DNA of 64,000 nt. Source: JALZKA01 sp963786495. Its GTDB lineage: Bacteria; Actinomycetota; Thermoleophilia; Solirubrobacterales; 70-9. The position numbers were made by a program, and so were the translations under genes. Shown one piece after another: positions 1 to 8,131 of this stretch. The notes under the pieces are model-generated. The model worked only from the letters and a program-made list of their open reading frames with translations, did no database searches and was not told the origin of the DNA. How positions within the stretch are numbered: position 1 is the first letter of the stretch; each line of letters starts with the position of its first letter. The DNA is taken from contig CAWAZL010000002.1 in NCBI GenBank assembly GCA_963786495.1, forward strand, positions 372,001 through 436,000, written 5' to 3'.

Positions 1-606
1 TCCGAGGCAACCGCCGAGAAGCCCAGTGTCCTGCGCGAGGCGGGGCTGACCGCGCTCCAGGTCTGGGACGCGATGGGCCAGACGGCCGGCCGCATCCCGG
101 TCAAGGCTGACCTGACGATCCTTTTCACCGACCTCGTCGAGTTCTCGAACTGGTCCATGAAGGCGGGTGACGCCGCCGCGGTCGACCTGCTGCGCAAGGT
201 CTCGCAGGCGATCGAGCCCCCCGTTGCCGCGAACACCGGCAAGGTCGTCAAGCGCCTCGGCGACGGGATGATGGCTGTCTTTGCCGATCCATCGGATGCG
301 CTGACCGCCACCAGGGAGGCTCAGGCCCGCCTGGAGGAGGTCGAGGTCTCCGGTTACCGCCCGATGCTCCGCGCCGGCATGCACGTCGGCCGGCCCGAGC
401 GGGTCGGTGACGACTATTTCGGCGTGGACGTGAACATCGCCGCGCGCGTGGCCGAGGCGGCGACCGGCGGTGAGATCCTGGCCACGGACAAGGTGCTGGC
501 CGAGTTTGGCGAGGATGCGGTCAAGGCCAAGCGCAAGCGCATGTTCCGAGCCAAGGGCGTCCCGGCCGAGATCAAGGTCTATTCGATTCGCGTCACGGGC
601 GAGTAG
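1..606 (+). CDS. class III adenylate/guanylate cyclase, C-terminal part
   Basis: The reading frame is open from base 1, so the N-terminus lies outside the window; about 201 residues are visible. The catalytic domain of class III nucleotide cyclases is recognisable. The metal-binding motif LFTDLVEFS sits at about visible residues 41-49, followed by RLGDGMMAVF near residue 80 and GVDVNIAARVAEAATGG near residue 140, which matches the conserved cyclase core through to its end. The family converts ATP (or GTP) to the cyclic nucleotide plus pyrophosphate. The missing upstream part may hold a sensor or alpha/beta-hydrolase-like domain, as is common in actinobacteria. It ends in TAG nine bases before the convergent SHOCT gene. 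Substrate specificity cannot be decided from this part. Confidence 0.85.
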   Translation, partial: SEATAEKPSVLREAGLTALQVWDAMGQTAGRIPVKADLTILFTDLVEFSNWSMKAGDAAAVDLLRKVSQAIEPPVAANTGKVVKRLGDGMMAVFADPSDALTATREAQARLEEVEVSGYRPMLRAGMHVGRPERVGDDYFGVDVNIAARVAEAATGGEILATDKVLAEFGEDAVKAKRKRMFRAKGVPAEIKVYSIRVTGE

Positions 607-615
607 CCCGCGGCC

Positions 616-1107
616 CTAGCCGAGCAGCTTCTTTTTCTGAGACTCGAACTCTTCGTCGGTGAGGAGTCCCTGGCTCTTCAGGTCGGCCAGCTGGGTCAGC
701 TGGGCTGCGACGTCTTGGCCGCCTCCGGCCGCCATTGCCGGAGCCGCAGGCGTTCCCATTCCCACGAACGAGTTGGCGACCTCGCCGAACATCTGGCGGA
801 GGTTCTCGCGGCCGCTTTCGTCCGCGACCGTCGCGTAGGCCCAGGTACTTGCGTCCGCCGGGTCGTACCAGACGGGGTAGCGATCACCTTGCCGCGGGAT
901 CTCGACGCGCGAGACGGTGGTCTTCTTGGTGAGGTCCATCGTCGGGCTGCCGTCGAGCGGCTCGACGCGAAAGACCATCTCGATACGCGGATTGTCGTTC
1001 ACGGTCATGCCCGTGTCGCGCACCGACACAACGGTGCCGACGCCCTTTGAACCGCTCGCCATGAGATCGGCAGCCTTTTCCTTTTTTGACTTCCCAAAGA
1101 TGCCCAT
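616..1107 (-). CDS. SHOCT domain-containing protein
   Basis: A 163-residue protein with no signal peptide. The last 30 residues (LADLKSQGLLTDEEFESQKK) match the short C-terminal SHOCT domain, an oligomerisation module defined by this leucine, glutamate and lysine pattern. The N-terminal 110 residues (GTVVSVRDTG..., then RVEPLDGSP and YPVWYDPADASTW) look like the beta-rich domain found ahead of SHOCT in many actinobacterial proteins. A Gly/Ala-rich linker at residues 115-130 joins the two. It is convergent with the cyclase gene. No enzymatic role is implied, and the specific function is unknown. Confidence 0.75.
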   Translation of the reverse strand: MGIFGKSKKEKAADLMASGSKGVGTVVSVRDTGMTVNDNPRIEMVFRVEPLDGSPTMDLTKKTTVSRVEIPRQGDRYPVWYDPADASTWAYATVADESGRENLRQMFGEVANSFVGMGTPAAPAMAAGGGQDVAAQLTQLADLKSQGLLTDEEFESQKKKLLG

Positions 1108-1130
1108 GGCGGCACCTTACATCCGCGCGC

Positions 1131-2993
1131 TCAGTCCTTGAGCTTCGCCTTGGCCGGCGTCGGGTCAACGTTCTTCGCCCGGTCCTTTGCCCGGACCTGA
1201 AGCGTGCCGCTTCCGGCGCCTGGGTTGTTGATCACCTTCGGTGAATCGCAACCCTTCCAGTCCCCGTTGCGCTTGCACTGGAACTTGACGCCGTCCTCGT
1301 TCGAGGACATCACGACCTTCACGCTCTTGCCTGGGCCGTTCTTCACCTTGGCATCGGTGTCGGGCGCGACGGTGTCGACCGTGAACTCGAACGAGATCGG
1401 GGTCGGATCCTCCATGGAGTCCTGATCGATCGCGCGTACCTCGAAGACGTGCTCGCCGTCGTCCAGCCCGGTCAACGTGTTGTTGCGCGGGCAGGGATTG
1501 AAGTCCGCCTCCTGGTTGGAGTCGAGCCGGCACTCATACGTCGAGCCGACGTCCGACGACATGTAGTCGAAGGTGGGGCTCGCGTTGTTCGAGATCTCCT
1601 TCGGCGTCGTGACGAACCTGGTTACAGGCGGGCCCGAATCGAATCCGGGAGCCAGCTGTGTCGCGCCGGGCAGGATCTTCTCGGCCGGAGCCGTCACCAG
1701 GCCCTCGACTTCGCCGGGGCTCTCGGCAACCGGCAGTCGCCACTCGAGCTGTTCGACGGTGATCGTGGTCTGGCCGGGAGCCACGTTCGAGTATCCCTCG
1801 TCGTGCGGGAGCAACTCGAGCTTGGCGATGTGTCCCTCCTCGAACTTCCAGGCGTTCGAGTAGAGCTGGAACACCTGCTTGACCGGCTCCTCAGAAGTCT
1901 CCGGACGCCACAGACCGCGGGCGATCAGCTTCTGGTCGCCGTTCGGCGCAATGTCCATGAGGCGTGCTGCGATCTGGTTGTTCGCGCCTGGCGAGGTGAA
2001 CTCGGCAACCACTGTCGGCGAGCCGAGCAGCGTGTAGCCGCCCGTGGGCGCGGCGTTCATCTTGTAGATCGCGCCGCCCGGGCTGTCGCCCGCGCCCACT
2101 GTCTTGCAAGAGTTGACGCCGGATGCAGCGCCGAAGTCCGCGTTGAACGAGACGCCCGAGGTCTGAATCGTCTTGGTGCCGAGATCGATCTGACGCATCT
2201 CGCCGGGCGCCAGGTCGGCGAGGCTGTCGCCGTGGAACGGGCCGGCCGGCGGCGCGCCACAGGCCTGCGTCAAGGCGTCAACGCCCTGGACGGGCTCAGC
2301 CCCTGGCCCTTCAGATAGTGGGCGAACCAGGCGTTTTCACGGGCGCCGATGAATTGCGCCGACGCCGCCTGGTTCTGGCCACGCGGGTGGCCGAAGTCGG
2401 CAAACGTCAGCGCGATGTCTGCGTCCGGGTACTTAGTCAGCGTGCGGTTGTAATAGCGCGCGGACTCGTGGGCCGGGAAGAGGTCGTCGGTGAAGCCGCT
2501 CGTGATGAGCAGCGGCGAGGGCGCCGTCGAGTCGTCGATGTAGTACGACGAGTGGTGGGCCATGATCTCCTCGATGATCTCCTGTTCGGTTGCGCCGTAC
2601 GGGCCGCCGGTGTCCAAGAAGGCCTTCCAGGTGGTGAGGTCCGCGTCGGGATCCACGCCCTGATCGGCGTAGTAGCCCAGGAGGAGCCCGCCCAGATAAA
2701 GCTGGTTGACCCACGTCTTCTTCTCGACGCCGATCTTGTCGACGTGGCCGAAGTAGGGGGCATCTGCGATGTAGTCAAGCGTTCCGCCGTTGGGCACCAG
2801 CGAGTAGGCGAGGTCCGTCCAGGGAATCTCAGGCGCCGCAGCAGCGATCTCGAGGTCGGTTCCGTCGGGGCTTTCCCAGGGGACCAAGCTGCCGTTGGGT
2901 GATCTCAGCTTGTGCCGCGCTTGGCACTCCAAGAACGGCCGCACCAACTGCCAGGAGCGCAAAGCGCTTCCTCGTTCCAACGAGCTTCTTCAA
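1131..2993 (-). pseudogene. CocE/NonD (S15 peptidase-like) secreted hydrolase, internally deleted and frameshifted
   Basis: A TTG at 2993, seven bases after a GGGAGG ribosome site, opens a clear signal peptide (MKKLVGTRKRFALLAVG, cleaving near AAQA). After about 35 codons the sequence jumps, out of frame, into the middle of an S15/X-Pro-dipeptidyl-peptidase-type hydrolase (PNGSLVPWESPDG, EIPWTDLAYSLVPNG). The roughly 150-200 residues expected between, including the GxSYGG nucleophile elbow, are absent. The hydrolase frame runs to 2270 and contains the lid and ITSGFTDDLFP region. It then shifts by one base near 2285 into the frame carrying the C-terminal jelly-roll domain (about 1750-2270) and two Ig-like repeats (1131-1650). 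The two defects make it non-functional as read. The family hydrolyses acyl, amide or peptide substrates outside the cell. Confidence 0.75.
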
Positions 2994-3053
2994 CGAACGC
3001 CTCCCTGCGACTTACCCCGTGCGCATCCAGCGCGTGGGCGATTGACTCCTTCG

Positions 3054-4106
3054 CTACGAGAGAGTAGCTGAGGAAATCTCAGCGGGGGCGCTGCGCGCGT
3101 CGCGGCGGGCCTCGGCGAAGGTCACCAGGCGACCCCGCTCCTCGTCCCAGAGCTTGAGGCGAGTGGCCTTGATCCCGTCCCAGAAAGTCAGGACCGGAAC
3201 CGAATGGAACAGCTCGACGTTGTCGTGAGCACGCTGCAGGTTGTAGTTGGGGATGCGCGCGTTCAGGTGGTGGACGTGATGAAGGCCGATGTTCCCTGTG
3301 AAGAACTGGAGCGGCTGCGGCAGCTTGAGGTAGGAGCTGCCCTCGAGCGCCGAAGCTTCGTAGCTCCACGCGTCGGCGTTCTCCCAGTAGACGTCCTCGA
3401 ACTGATGCTGGACGTAGAAGAGCCACACGCCGGCCGAGCCGGCCATAAAGATCGTCGGCGCCTGGATCAGGAGGTAGTCGATCGGGCCGATGAGGGCGCA
3501 GATGCCGCCGATGATGACCAGCAGCGCGAGGTTGGTCACGTGGACGCTTCGGCGCAGCTTCTTCGACGCGTTCTTCGGCGGGATGCGCGGGCCGATCACG
3601 AGCGACCAGAGCGGGCCGATCGTGAACATGACTGCCGGGTGGCGAAAGAGCCAGTAGGCGGTCTTCTTCATCGGCGAGGCCGCGTGCCACTCCGCAAGGG
3701 TCATGGTGGGCACGTCGCCTTGGCCGCGGCGGTCCAGGTCGCCGGCGCTCCCGTGGTGGGCGGCGTGGTGCCAGCGCCAGTTGCTGAACGGGTGCATCAC
3801 TACAAGCCCGAGGCCCACACCCCACGCGTTGTTCACCTTCCGCGATTCGAACAGCGAGCCGTGCGTGGCGTCGTGGAAGAGGATGAACGTTCTGAGGAGG
3901 AAGCCCGATGCGGGGATCGCGACAGCCAGAACCAGCCAGTACGAGACGTCGAGCAAGAAGTACATGACGACGGACAGCGCGATGTAAGGCACGATCGACG
4001 TGAAGATGTCGAGCCAGGTCCTCCACACACTCGGGCGGGAATACGGGTCGAGGGCGATCGCCCACTCGGGACGCTTACGGGTTGGGGTGATGGTCGCGGT
4101 CGTCAT
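3054..4106 (-). CDS. membrane fatty-acid desaturase
   Basis: 350 residues with all three histidine boxes of the diiron membrane desaturase/hydroxylase family: HDATHG at 78-83, HHAAHH at 113-118 and HHVHH at 276-280. Hydrophobic segments lie at about 38-75 and 180-225. The C-terminal LNARIPNYNLQ after box 3 is typical of acyl-lipid (omega-6/delta-12 type) desaturases, which put a double bond into membrane lipid acyl chains using oxygen and ferredoxin or similar donors. The start ATG at 4106 has no good Shine-Dalgarno and a very short leader. A TATGAT-like -10 and an inverted repeat lie just upstream. The gene is monocistronic: the broken hydrolase downstream starts 60 bases after its stop. Regiospecificity cannot be read from the sequence. 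Confidence 0.88.
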   Translation of the reverse strand: MTTATITPTRKRPEWAIALDPYSRPSVWRTWLDIFTSIVPYIALSVVMYFLLDVSYWLVLAVAIPASGFLLRTFILFHDATHGSLFESRKVNNAWGVGLGLVVMHPFSNWRWHHAAHHGSAGDLDRRGQGDVPTMTLAEWHAASPMKKTAYWLFRHPAVMFTIGPLWSLVIGPRIPPKNASKKLRRSVHVTNLALLVIIGGICALIGPIDYLLIQAPTIFMAGSAGVWLFYVQHQFEDVYWENADAWSYEASALEGSSYLKLPQPLQFFTGNIGLHHVHHLNARIPNYNLQRAHDNVELFHSVPVLTFWDGIKATRLKLWDEERGRLVTFAEARRDARSAPAEISSATLS

Positions 4107-4126
4107 CTTGGGGCGCAGGCTAGTGG

Positions 4127-4146
4127 ATCATATTAGGGTGGCCTAA
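4127..4146 (-). promoter_or_regulatory. candidate -10 element and inverted-repeat operator of the desaturase gene
   Basis: On the minus strand, TATGAT (4132-4127) lies about 20 bases before the desaturase ATG. Immediately upstream is a perfect inverted repeat TTAGG-gtgg-CCTAA (4133-4146), placed where a repressor would block polymerase. No convincing -35 was seen. The half-site faintly resembles DtxR/IdeR boxes, but only about 12 of 19 consensus positions agree, so the regulator is unassigned. Confidence 0.4.
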
Positions 4147-4170
4147 CACCCTTTCCATGATACGTCTCTG

Positions 4171-5064
4171 TTAACCGCTTTTGGCTCCCAGGAAACGGCC
4201 TATGCGCACTGTTGAGGCTACAGCTTCCGGCGTGATCGGGAAGATCGGCCACACGTGGATGAGCTCGTGGCCGATCTCGAGCTCGACGTCCACCCCCTGC
4301 TCGCTCGCTGACTCGGCGAAGCTCACCGAGTCGTCATAGAGGATCTCGTGCGTGCCGACCAGGACCAGGGTCGGCGGCAGCCCGGATAGGTCGGCGAAGA
4401 GCGGCGAGCACAACGGGTCGCGGGCATCCGCGCCGTCGAGGTAGCGCTCGGCCGTCTCGCGGAGGGAGTGATCGAGCACAGGGTCGCCCTCGAACCGCGA
4501 GTCCCAGGACGGGCTCGTACACGTCAGGTCGAGCCAGGGCGAGAGGAGCACGAGCGCGCGGGGCAATGGCTCGCCCGCGTCACGCAACGCAACGCAGATA
4601 GCCACGGAAAGGCCGCCGCCCGCCGAGTCCCCTGCCAGCACGATTCGGCTCGCGTCCCCGTCCAGTTCGCCGAGGAGCGCCCGATAGGCAGCGGTCGCGT
4701 CGTCGAGTGCCGCCGGGAACGGATGCTCGGGCGCAAGCCGGTACTCGGGCAGGACCGCGACCGCGCTGGCCGTCCGCGCGAGCCGCGCTGCCAGCTCTGA
4801 ATGGGACCGTGGAGAGCCGCCTCCGTAGCCGCCGCCGTGTAGGTAGAAGAGAACAGCATCGCCCGCATCAGGCGGGGTGAGCCGAACGGCCGGCACTCCC
4901 CCGAGGTCTATGTCAGCTCGCTCGACATCTTCCGGCAGAGGGAACACGTCCGCCAGCCCTTCCAGGCGCTGGCGCCGCTGCTCCATCGTTCTCTTCGCCG
5001 GATCAGACGAGCGCTGCTGCTCGAAGAGCAGCTGGGTGATCTGTTCGAGCTCGGCACTCCGCAT
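4171..5064 (-). CDS. alpha/beta hydrolase fold-3 (HSL family) esterase
   Basis: About 297 residues from the ATG at 5064. The HSL-family oxyanion-hole motif HGGG is at about 76-79, the nucleophile elbow GDSAGG at about 145-150, and the acid (DARDPLCSP) and histidine (ELIHVWPIF) of the triad follow near 235 and 268. The EYRLAPEHPFPAAL segment is diagnostic of the family. It is likely a cytoplasmic carboxylesterase acting on short-chain esters or a steroid/lactone-type substrate. A longer start at 5088 is possible, but that ATG would overlap head-on the ATG of the exonuclease gene (5087), so the inner one is preferred. Transcription is divergent from the exonuclease gene. Confidence 0.85.
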   Translation of the reverse strand: MRSAELEQITQLLFEQQRSSDPAKRTMEQRRQRLEGLADVFPLPEDVERADIDLGGVPAVRLTPPDAGDAVLFYLHGGGYGGGSPRSHSELAARLARTASAVAVLPEYRLAPEHPFPAALDDATAAYRALLGELDGDASRIVLAGDSAGGGLSVAICVALRDAGEPLPRALVLLSPWLDLTCTSPSWDSRFEGDPVLDHSLRETAERYLDGADARDPLCSPLFADLSGLPPTLVLVGTHEILYDDSVSFAESASEQGVDVELEIGHELIHVWPIFPITPEAVASTVRIGRFLGAKSG

Positions 5065-5086
5065 CCCCGCAAAGTACCTTGGCCCC

Positions 5087-5953
5087 ATGGCTCAGCCCCT
5101 CCTGGCCGTCGATGCTCCCTCTCTCCTCTACCGCGCGTTCTATGCGCTGCCCGACTCGATCACGGACTCAAAGGGCGTCTCGGTGAACGCGCTCCTGGGT
5201 GCGGCCAACCTCGTTCTCAAAGAGATCGAGGAGCACGACCCCCGCGCGGTCGTCATGTGCTTCGGGGCCGAAGCGGCCGCCTATCGCAAGAAGGCGCTGC
5301 CGGCGTATCACGCGGACCGCCCCGAGATGCCGGAGCGGCTCGTGCCCCAGTGGGAGCGCGCGAAGAGCTTCTTCGAGGGCTTCGGCTGGACGGTCCGCCG
5401 CCACGCCACGCTTGAGGCCGACGATCTCCTGGGCACGCTCGCTGACCTCGAGACGGAAGCCGGCGGCAATGCCCTTCTCCTGACCGGGGACCGCGACATG
5501 TTCCAGTGCGCCTCTGCGCAGGTGACCGTCCTGTACCTGCAGACCGGAAAGCGCGGAGCCCAGCCGATCGGGCCGAAGGAGGTCAAGGCGCGCTACGGCA
5601 TCGGCCCCGAGCTCGTACCGGACTTCATCGCGCTCCGCGGCGACCCGTCCGACGGGATCCCCGGCGCCAAGGGAGTTGGCGAGAAGACCGCGGCTGAGCT
5701 CCTGCGCGAGCACGGCTCGCTCGAAGCGCTGCTCGACGACGCCTTGCGGATCAAGCGGCCCGCACTCCGCACCACCCTGACGTCGACCGCCGACGAGATC
5801 CGCTCCTACCTGGACATCGCAACCCTCCGGGACGCAAAGATCGACCGCCCGAAGGACGCGCCGACGAACCTCAAGGGCGGCGCCCGCTCAGCCCGCCGCC
5901 ACGGCATGAATCGCCTGGCCGAGCGCTTGGAGAAGATGGCCGAAGAGTCTTAG
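5087..5953 (+). CDS. 5'-3' exonuclease (DNA polymerase I N-terminal-like, FEN family)
   Basis: 288 residues starting MAQPLLAVDAPSLLYRAFY, the typical opening of stand-alone actinobacterial 5'-3' exonucleases. The open frame extends further upstream, but that extension is antisense to the esterase gene. Acidic active-site residues of the FEN/PIN fold are visible: D9, the EADDLLGTL stretch near 110 and LLTGDRDMFQ near 135. The helix-hairpin-helix DNA-binding element GIPGAKGVGEKTAAELL lies near 190-205. The protein removes 5' flaps or RNA primers during repair and replication. Its C-terminus (RHGMNRLAERLEKMAEES) is complete, so this is not a truncated polymerase I. The stop overlaps the convergent ketosamine kinase stop. 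Confidence 0.9.
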   Translation: MAQPLLAVDAPSLLYRAFYALPDSITDSKGVSVNALLGAANLVLKEIEEHDPRAVVMCFGAEAAAYRKKALPAYHADRPEMPERLVPQWERAKSFFEGFGWTVRRHATLEADDLLGTLADLETEAGGNALLLTGDRDMFQCASAQVTVLYLQTGKRGAQPIGPKEVKARYGIGPELVPDFIALRGDPSDGIPGAKGVGEKTAAELLREHGSLEALLDDALRIKRPALRTTLTSTADEIRSYLDIATLRDAKIDRPKDAPTNLKGGARSARRHGMNRLAERLEKMAEES

Positions 5954-6708
5954 AGGTAGCGCCGTGCCGCCTCACCCGCCGAGGCGCCGTACGAGCCGCC
6001 GAAGAGGAGGGCGTGGACCAGCAGAGGCTGGAGCTGCCAGAGATCGATGCGCTCTGCGTGTCCGTCGAGGAGTGGTGCCGCTTCCTCGTATGCCGCGAAG
6101 ATCCGCTCGCTCGGCGCGCCGAACAGCCGCAGCATCGCCAGATCGACCTCGCGGTGGCCGCCGTATGCCGCGGGGTCGATGAGCCATGCACGCCCGTCCT
6201 TGCCGGCAAGGACGTTGCCACTCCACAAATCGCCGTGGAGGCGGGATGGCGGCTCCTCGGGGCCTGCCAGCTCGTCGATCCGCTCGCAGACGGCCTCGAC
6301 AGCTTCCAGGTCGCTGGCCGAGAGGTTGCCGCAGGCATGGGCTCGCCGCGCCAGCGGCACCAGCATCTGCTCGGCGTAGAGGCGCGGCCAGCTTTCGGCT
6401 TCGGCCAGCTCGAGCGCGGCCAAGCCAATGCGCAGAACATCGTCCGGAGCGCCTGGGGGCAGCGACCCATGGCTCCTTGCGCCGAGTGCGTGCATCGTTG
6501 CGAGGTCGCGGCCGAGCTCTTCGGCGCCTTCGTCGGAGAGGCGGCCAGTCTCGATCCGCTCGAGCGCAAGCCAGCCGGGATCGCCGCCGACACCCAAGAC
6601 CTCGGGGACGCGAACCCCTTCCGCCTCGGCCAGCCAGCGCAGGCCCGCCGCCTCCATCTCGAAGTCCGCGCGCCGCGCCTCGGGGCGCGACTTCTGGAAC
6701 TCGCTCAC
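5950..6708 (-). CDS. fructosamine/ketosamine-3-kinase family protein
   Basis: 252 residues from a GTG at 6708 that overlaps the TGA of the upstream phosphatase gene (GTGA). This start gives VSEFQKSRPEARRADFE, the normal beginning of short actinobacterial members; a longer open frame adds only phosphatase-overlapping sequence. The kinase-like fold is shown by FEMEAAGLRWLAEAEGV near the start, the catalytic loop HGDLWSGNV at about 163-171 and the metal-binding IDPAAYGGHREVDLAM at about 180-195. The family phosphorylates the O3 of sugar residues on glycated proteins (ribulosamines or erythrulosamines in bacteria), which makes the adduct fall off. Coupling to an LMW phosphatase fits this protein-repair role. 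Confidence 0.85.
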   Translation of the reverse strand: MSEFQKSRPEARRADFEMEAAGLRWLAEAEGVRVPEVLGVGGDPGWLALERIETGRLSDEGAEELGRDLATMHALGARSHGSLPPGAPDDVLRIGLAALELAEAESWPRLYAEQMLVPLARRAHACGNLSASDLEAVEAVCERIDELAGPEEPPSRLHGDLWSGNVLAGKDGRAWLIDPAAYGGHREVDLAMLRLFGAPSERIFAAYEEAAPLLDGHAERIDLWQLQPLLVHALLFGGSYGASAGEAARRYL

Positions 6709-7169
6709 TTGGAGACCGTGGTGATGTCCTCGATCAGCGCTTTGCACGAGCGCTCGATGATCTCAACGACGTCGGCAAAGCCGTCATCGCCACCGTAGTA
6801 GGGGTCGGGCACGTCGAGCTCGCCATCCGCGTATGAGCGCAGCAGCCGGACCTTCTCGCGGTCGTCCTCGGACCGCGCCAAAGCAAGGAGATCGTCACGG
6901 TTCTGGCGGTCCATCGCGATCAGGAGGTCGAAGTCCTCGAAGTCGCCGAGCGCGACCTGGCGCGCCGTGCCCGTCAGCTCAACGCCGCGCTCAGCGGCCG
7001 CAGCGACGGACCGCTCGTCGGGCGGATAGCCGATGTGCCAGTCGCCGGTCCCGGCGCTCTCCACCTCCATCTCGCCATCAAGCGCACACTCGGCGACCAG
7101 CCCGCGCATGACTGCCTCGGCGGTGGGCGATCGGCAGATGTTCCCGAGGCAGACGAAGAGGATGCGCAC
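6705..7169 (-). CDS. low-molecular-weight protein-tyrosine phosphatase family
   Basis: 154 residues. The N-terminal P-loop VCLGNICRSPTAEAVM (residues 6-21) carries the CX5R(S) catalytic motif and starts four residues from the N-terminus, as in all LMW phosphatases. The general-acid aspartate is in DPYYGGDDGF near 120. Length and order fit the family. The stop codon overlaps the GTG of the ketosamine kinase gene, so the two are probably translationally coupled. Besides phosphotyrosine, the human enzyme of this family acts as a protein-ribulosamine-5-phosphatase, which would supply the substrate of the neighbouring kinase; that role here is inferred from context. Confidence 0.92.
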   Translation of the reverse strand: MRILFVCLGNICRSPTAEAVMRGLVAECALDGEMEVESAGTGDWHIGYPPDERSVAAAAERGVELTGTARQVALGDFEDFDLLIAMDRQNRDDLLALARSEDDREKVRLLRSYADGELDVPDPYYGGDDGFADVVEIIERSCKALIEDITTVSK

Positions 7170-7179
7170 GCGCGAAAGG

Positions 7180-8124
7180 CTAGAGGTGCTCGCGCCCGTG
7201 CGGCTCCGTGAAGTCCACGTCCGGCATGACGGCGATCAGGCCGCTCGGGTTCACGTCTGGATGGGTCGTGTAGTAGTGGCGGCGAATGTCGTCGAAGCGG
7301 ACGGTCTCGGCAACGCCTTCGCGCTGGAAGAGATCGCGCGTGTACGGCCACAGGTGCTCGTACTCCACGAGCTTTCGCCGCGAGCACTTGAAGTGGATGT
7401 TGTAGACCGCGTCGAAGCGGACGAGCGTCGGAAACAGGCGCCAGTCCGTCTCGAGGGGCTCGTCGCCGAAGAGGTAACGGCGCGTTGCCAGCCTCTCATC
7501 CAACTCGTCCATCATCTCGAAGAGGCCTTCGACCTCCTGCTCGTAGACGTCCTGATTCGTCGAGAACCCTGCCTTGTAGACGGCGTTGTTGAGCGAGTCG
7601 TACGTGCGCTCGTTCAGCGCATCGATCTCGTCGCGGCGGTCTTCGGGGTAGAGGTCGACCGGGTGCTCGGCGAGCGGCTTGAAGACCGTATGGAGCATCC
7701 GAAGGACGTCGGCTGACTCGTTTGAAACGATCTCCTCGCGCTCGGTGTCCCACAGGACCGGCGTGGAAGCGCGGTCGTCGTAGCCGGACTCCGTCTCCTC
7801 GTATGCGGCGGCGAGCCGGGTGAAGACCTCCGCGTTGTTCGTGTACTCACCGCCCGTGAACTCCCAGCCGCGCGAGTCCCGATACGGGTCGAGAACCGAC
7901 ATCCCGACAGCGTTCTCTAGGCCCATCAGCTTGCGCGCGATGGCCGAGCGGTGCGCCCAGGGGCACGCCCAGCTCACGTACAGGTGATACCGCCCTGAGG
8001 CGAGCGGGTACTCCGTCGAGCCATCATCGGAGACCCAGTCGCGAAACGCGCTTTCCTGGCGGTCAAATGAGCCGTCGTTCGACGCCTCCTTGCCCAGGCT
8101 GAACCCTGTCCCTGAAGTCGTCAC
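7180..8124 (-). CDS. glutathionyl-hydroquinone reductase (GST family)
   Basis: About 314 residues when started at the GTG at 8124 (VTTSGTGFSLGKEAS); a longer frame runs into the upstream nuclease gene. The catalytic Cys motif of the Xi-class GST/ECM4 family is present: RYHLYVSWACPWAHR at about 46-60. It is followed by SVLDPYRDSRGWEF, the DRASTPVLWDTEREEIVSNESADVLRM thioredoxin-fold end, and RYLFGDEPLETDWRLFPTLVRFD in the helical domain. These enzymes reduce glutathionyl-hydroquinones. Actinobacteria usually make mycothiol rather than glutathione, so the natural thiol may differ. The start lies eight bases after the nuclease stop, within the same minus-strand operon. Confidence 0.85.
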   Translation of the reverse strand: MTTSGTGFSLGKEASNDGSFDRQESAFRDWVSDDGSTEYPLASGRYHLYVSWACPWAHRSAIARKLMGLENAVGMSVLDPYRDSRGWEFTGGEYTNNAEVFTRLAAAYEETESGYDDRASTPVLWDTEREEIVSNESADVLRMLHTVFKPLAEHPVDLYPEDRRDEIDALNERTYDSLNNAVYKAGFSTNQDVYEQEVEGLFEMMDELDERLATRRYLFGDEPLETDWRLFPTLVRFDAVYNIHFKCSRRKLVEYEHLWPYTRDLFQREGVAETVRFDDIRRHYYTTHPDVNPSGLIAVMPDVDFTEPHGREHL

Positions 8125-8131
8125 CTTTCGC

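Noticed and set aside
2318..2902. Plus-strand open frame opposite the S15 hydrolase
   Set aside because: Val/Arg-rich shadow with no recognisable domain; the opposite strand encodes conserved hydrolase motifs.
4131..4149. DtxR/IdeR iron box upstream of the desaturase
   Set aside because: Only about 12 of 19 consensus positions match, mostly in the inverted repeat itself.
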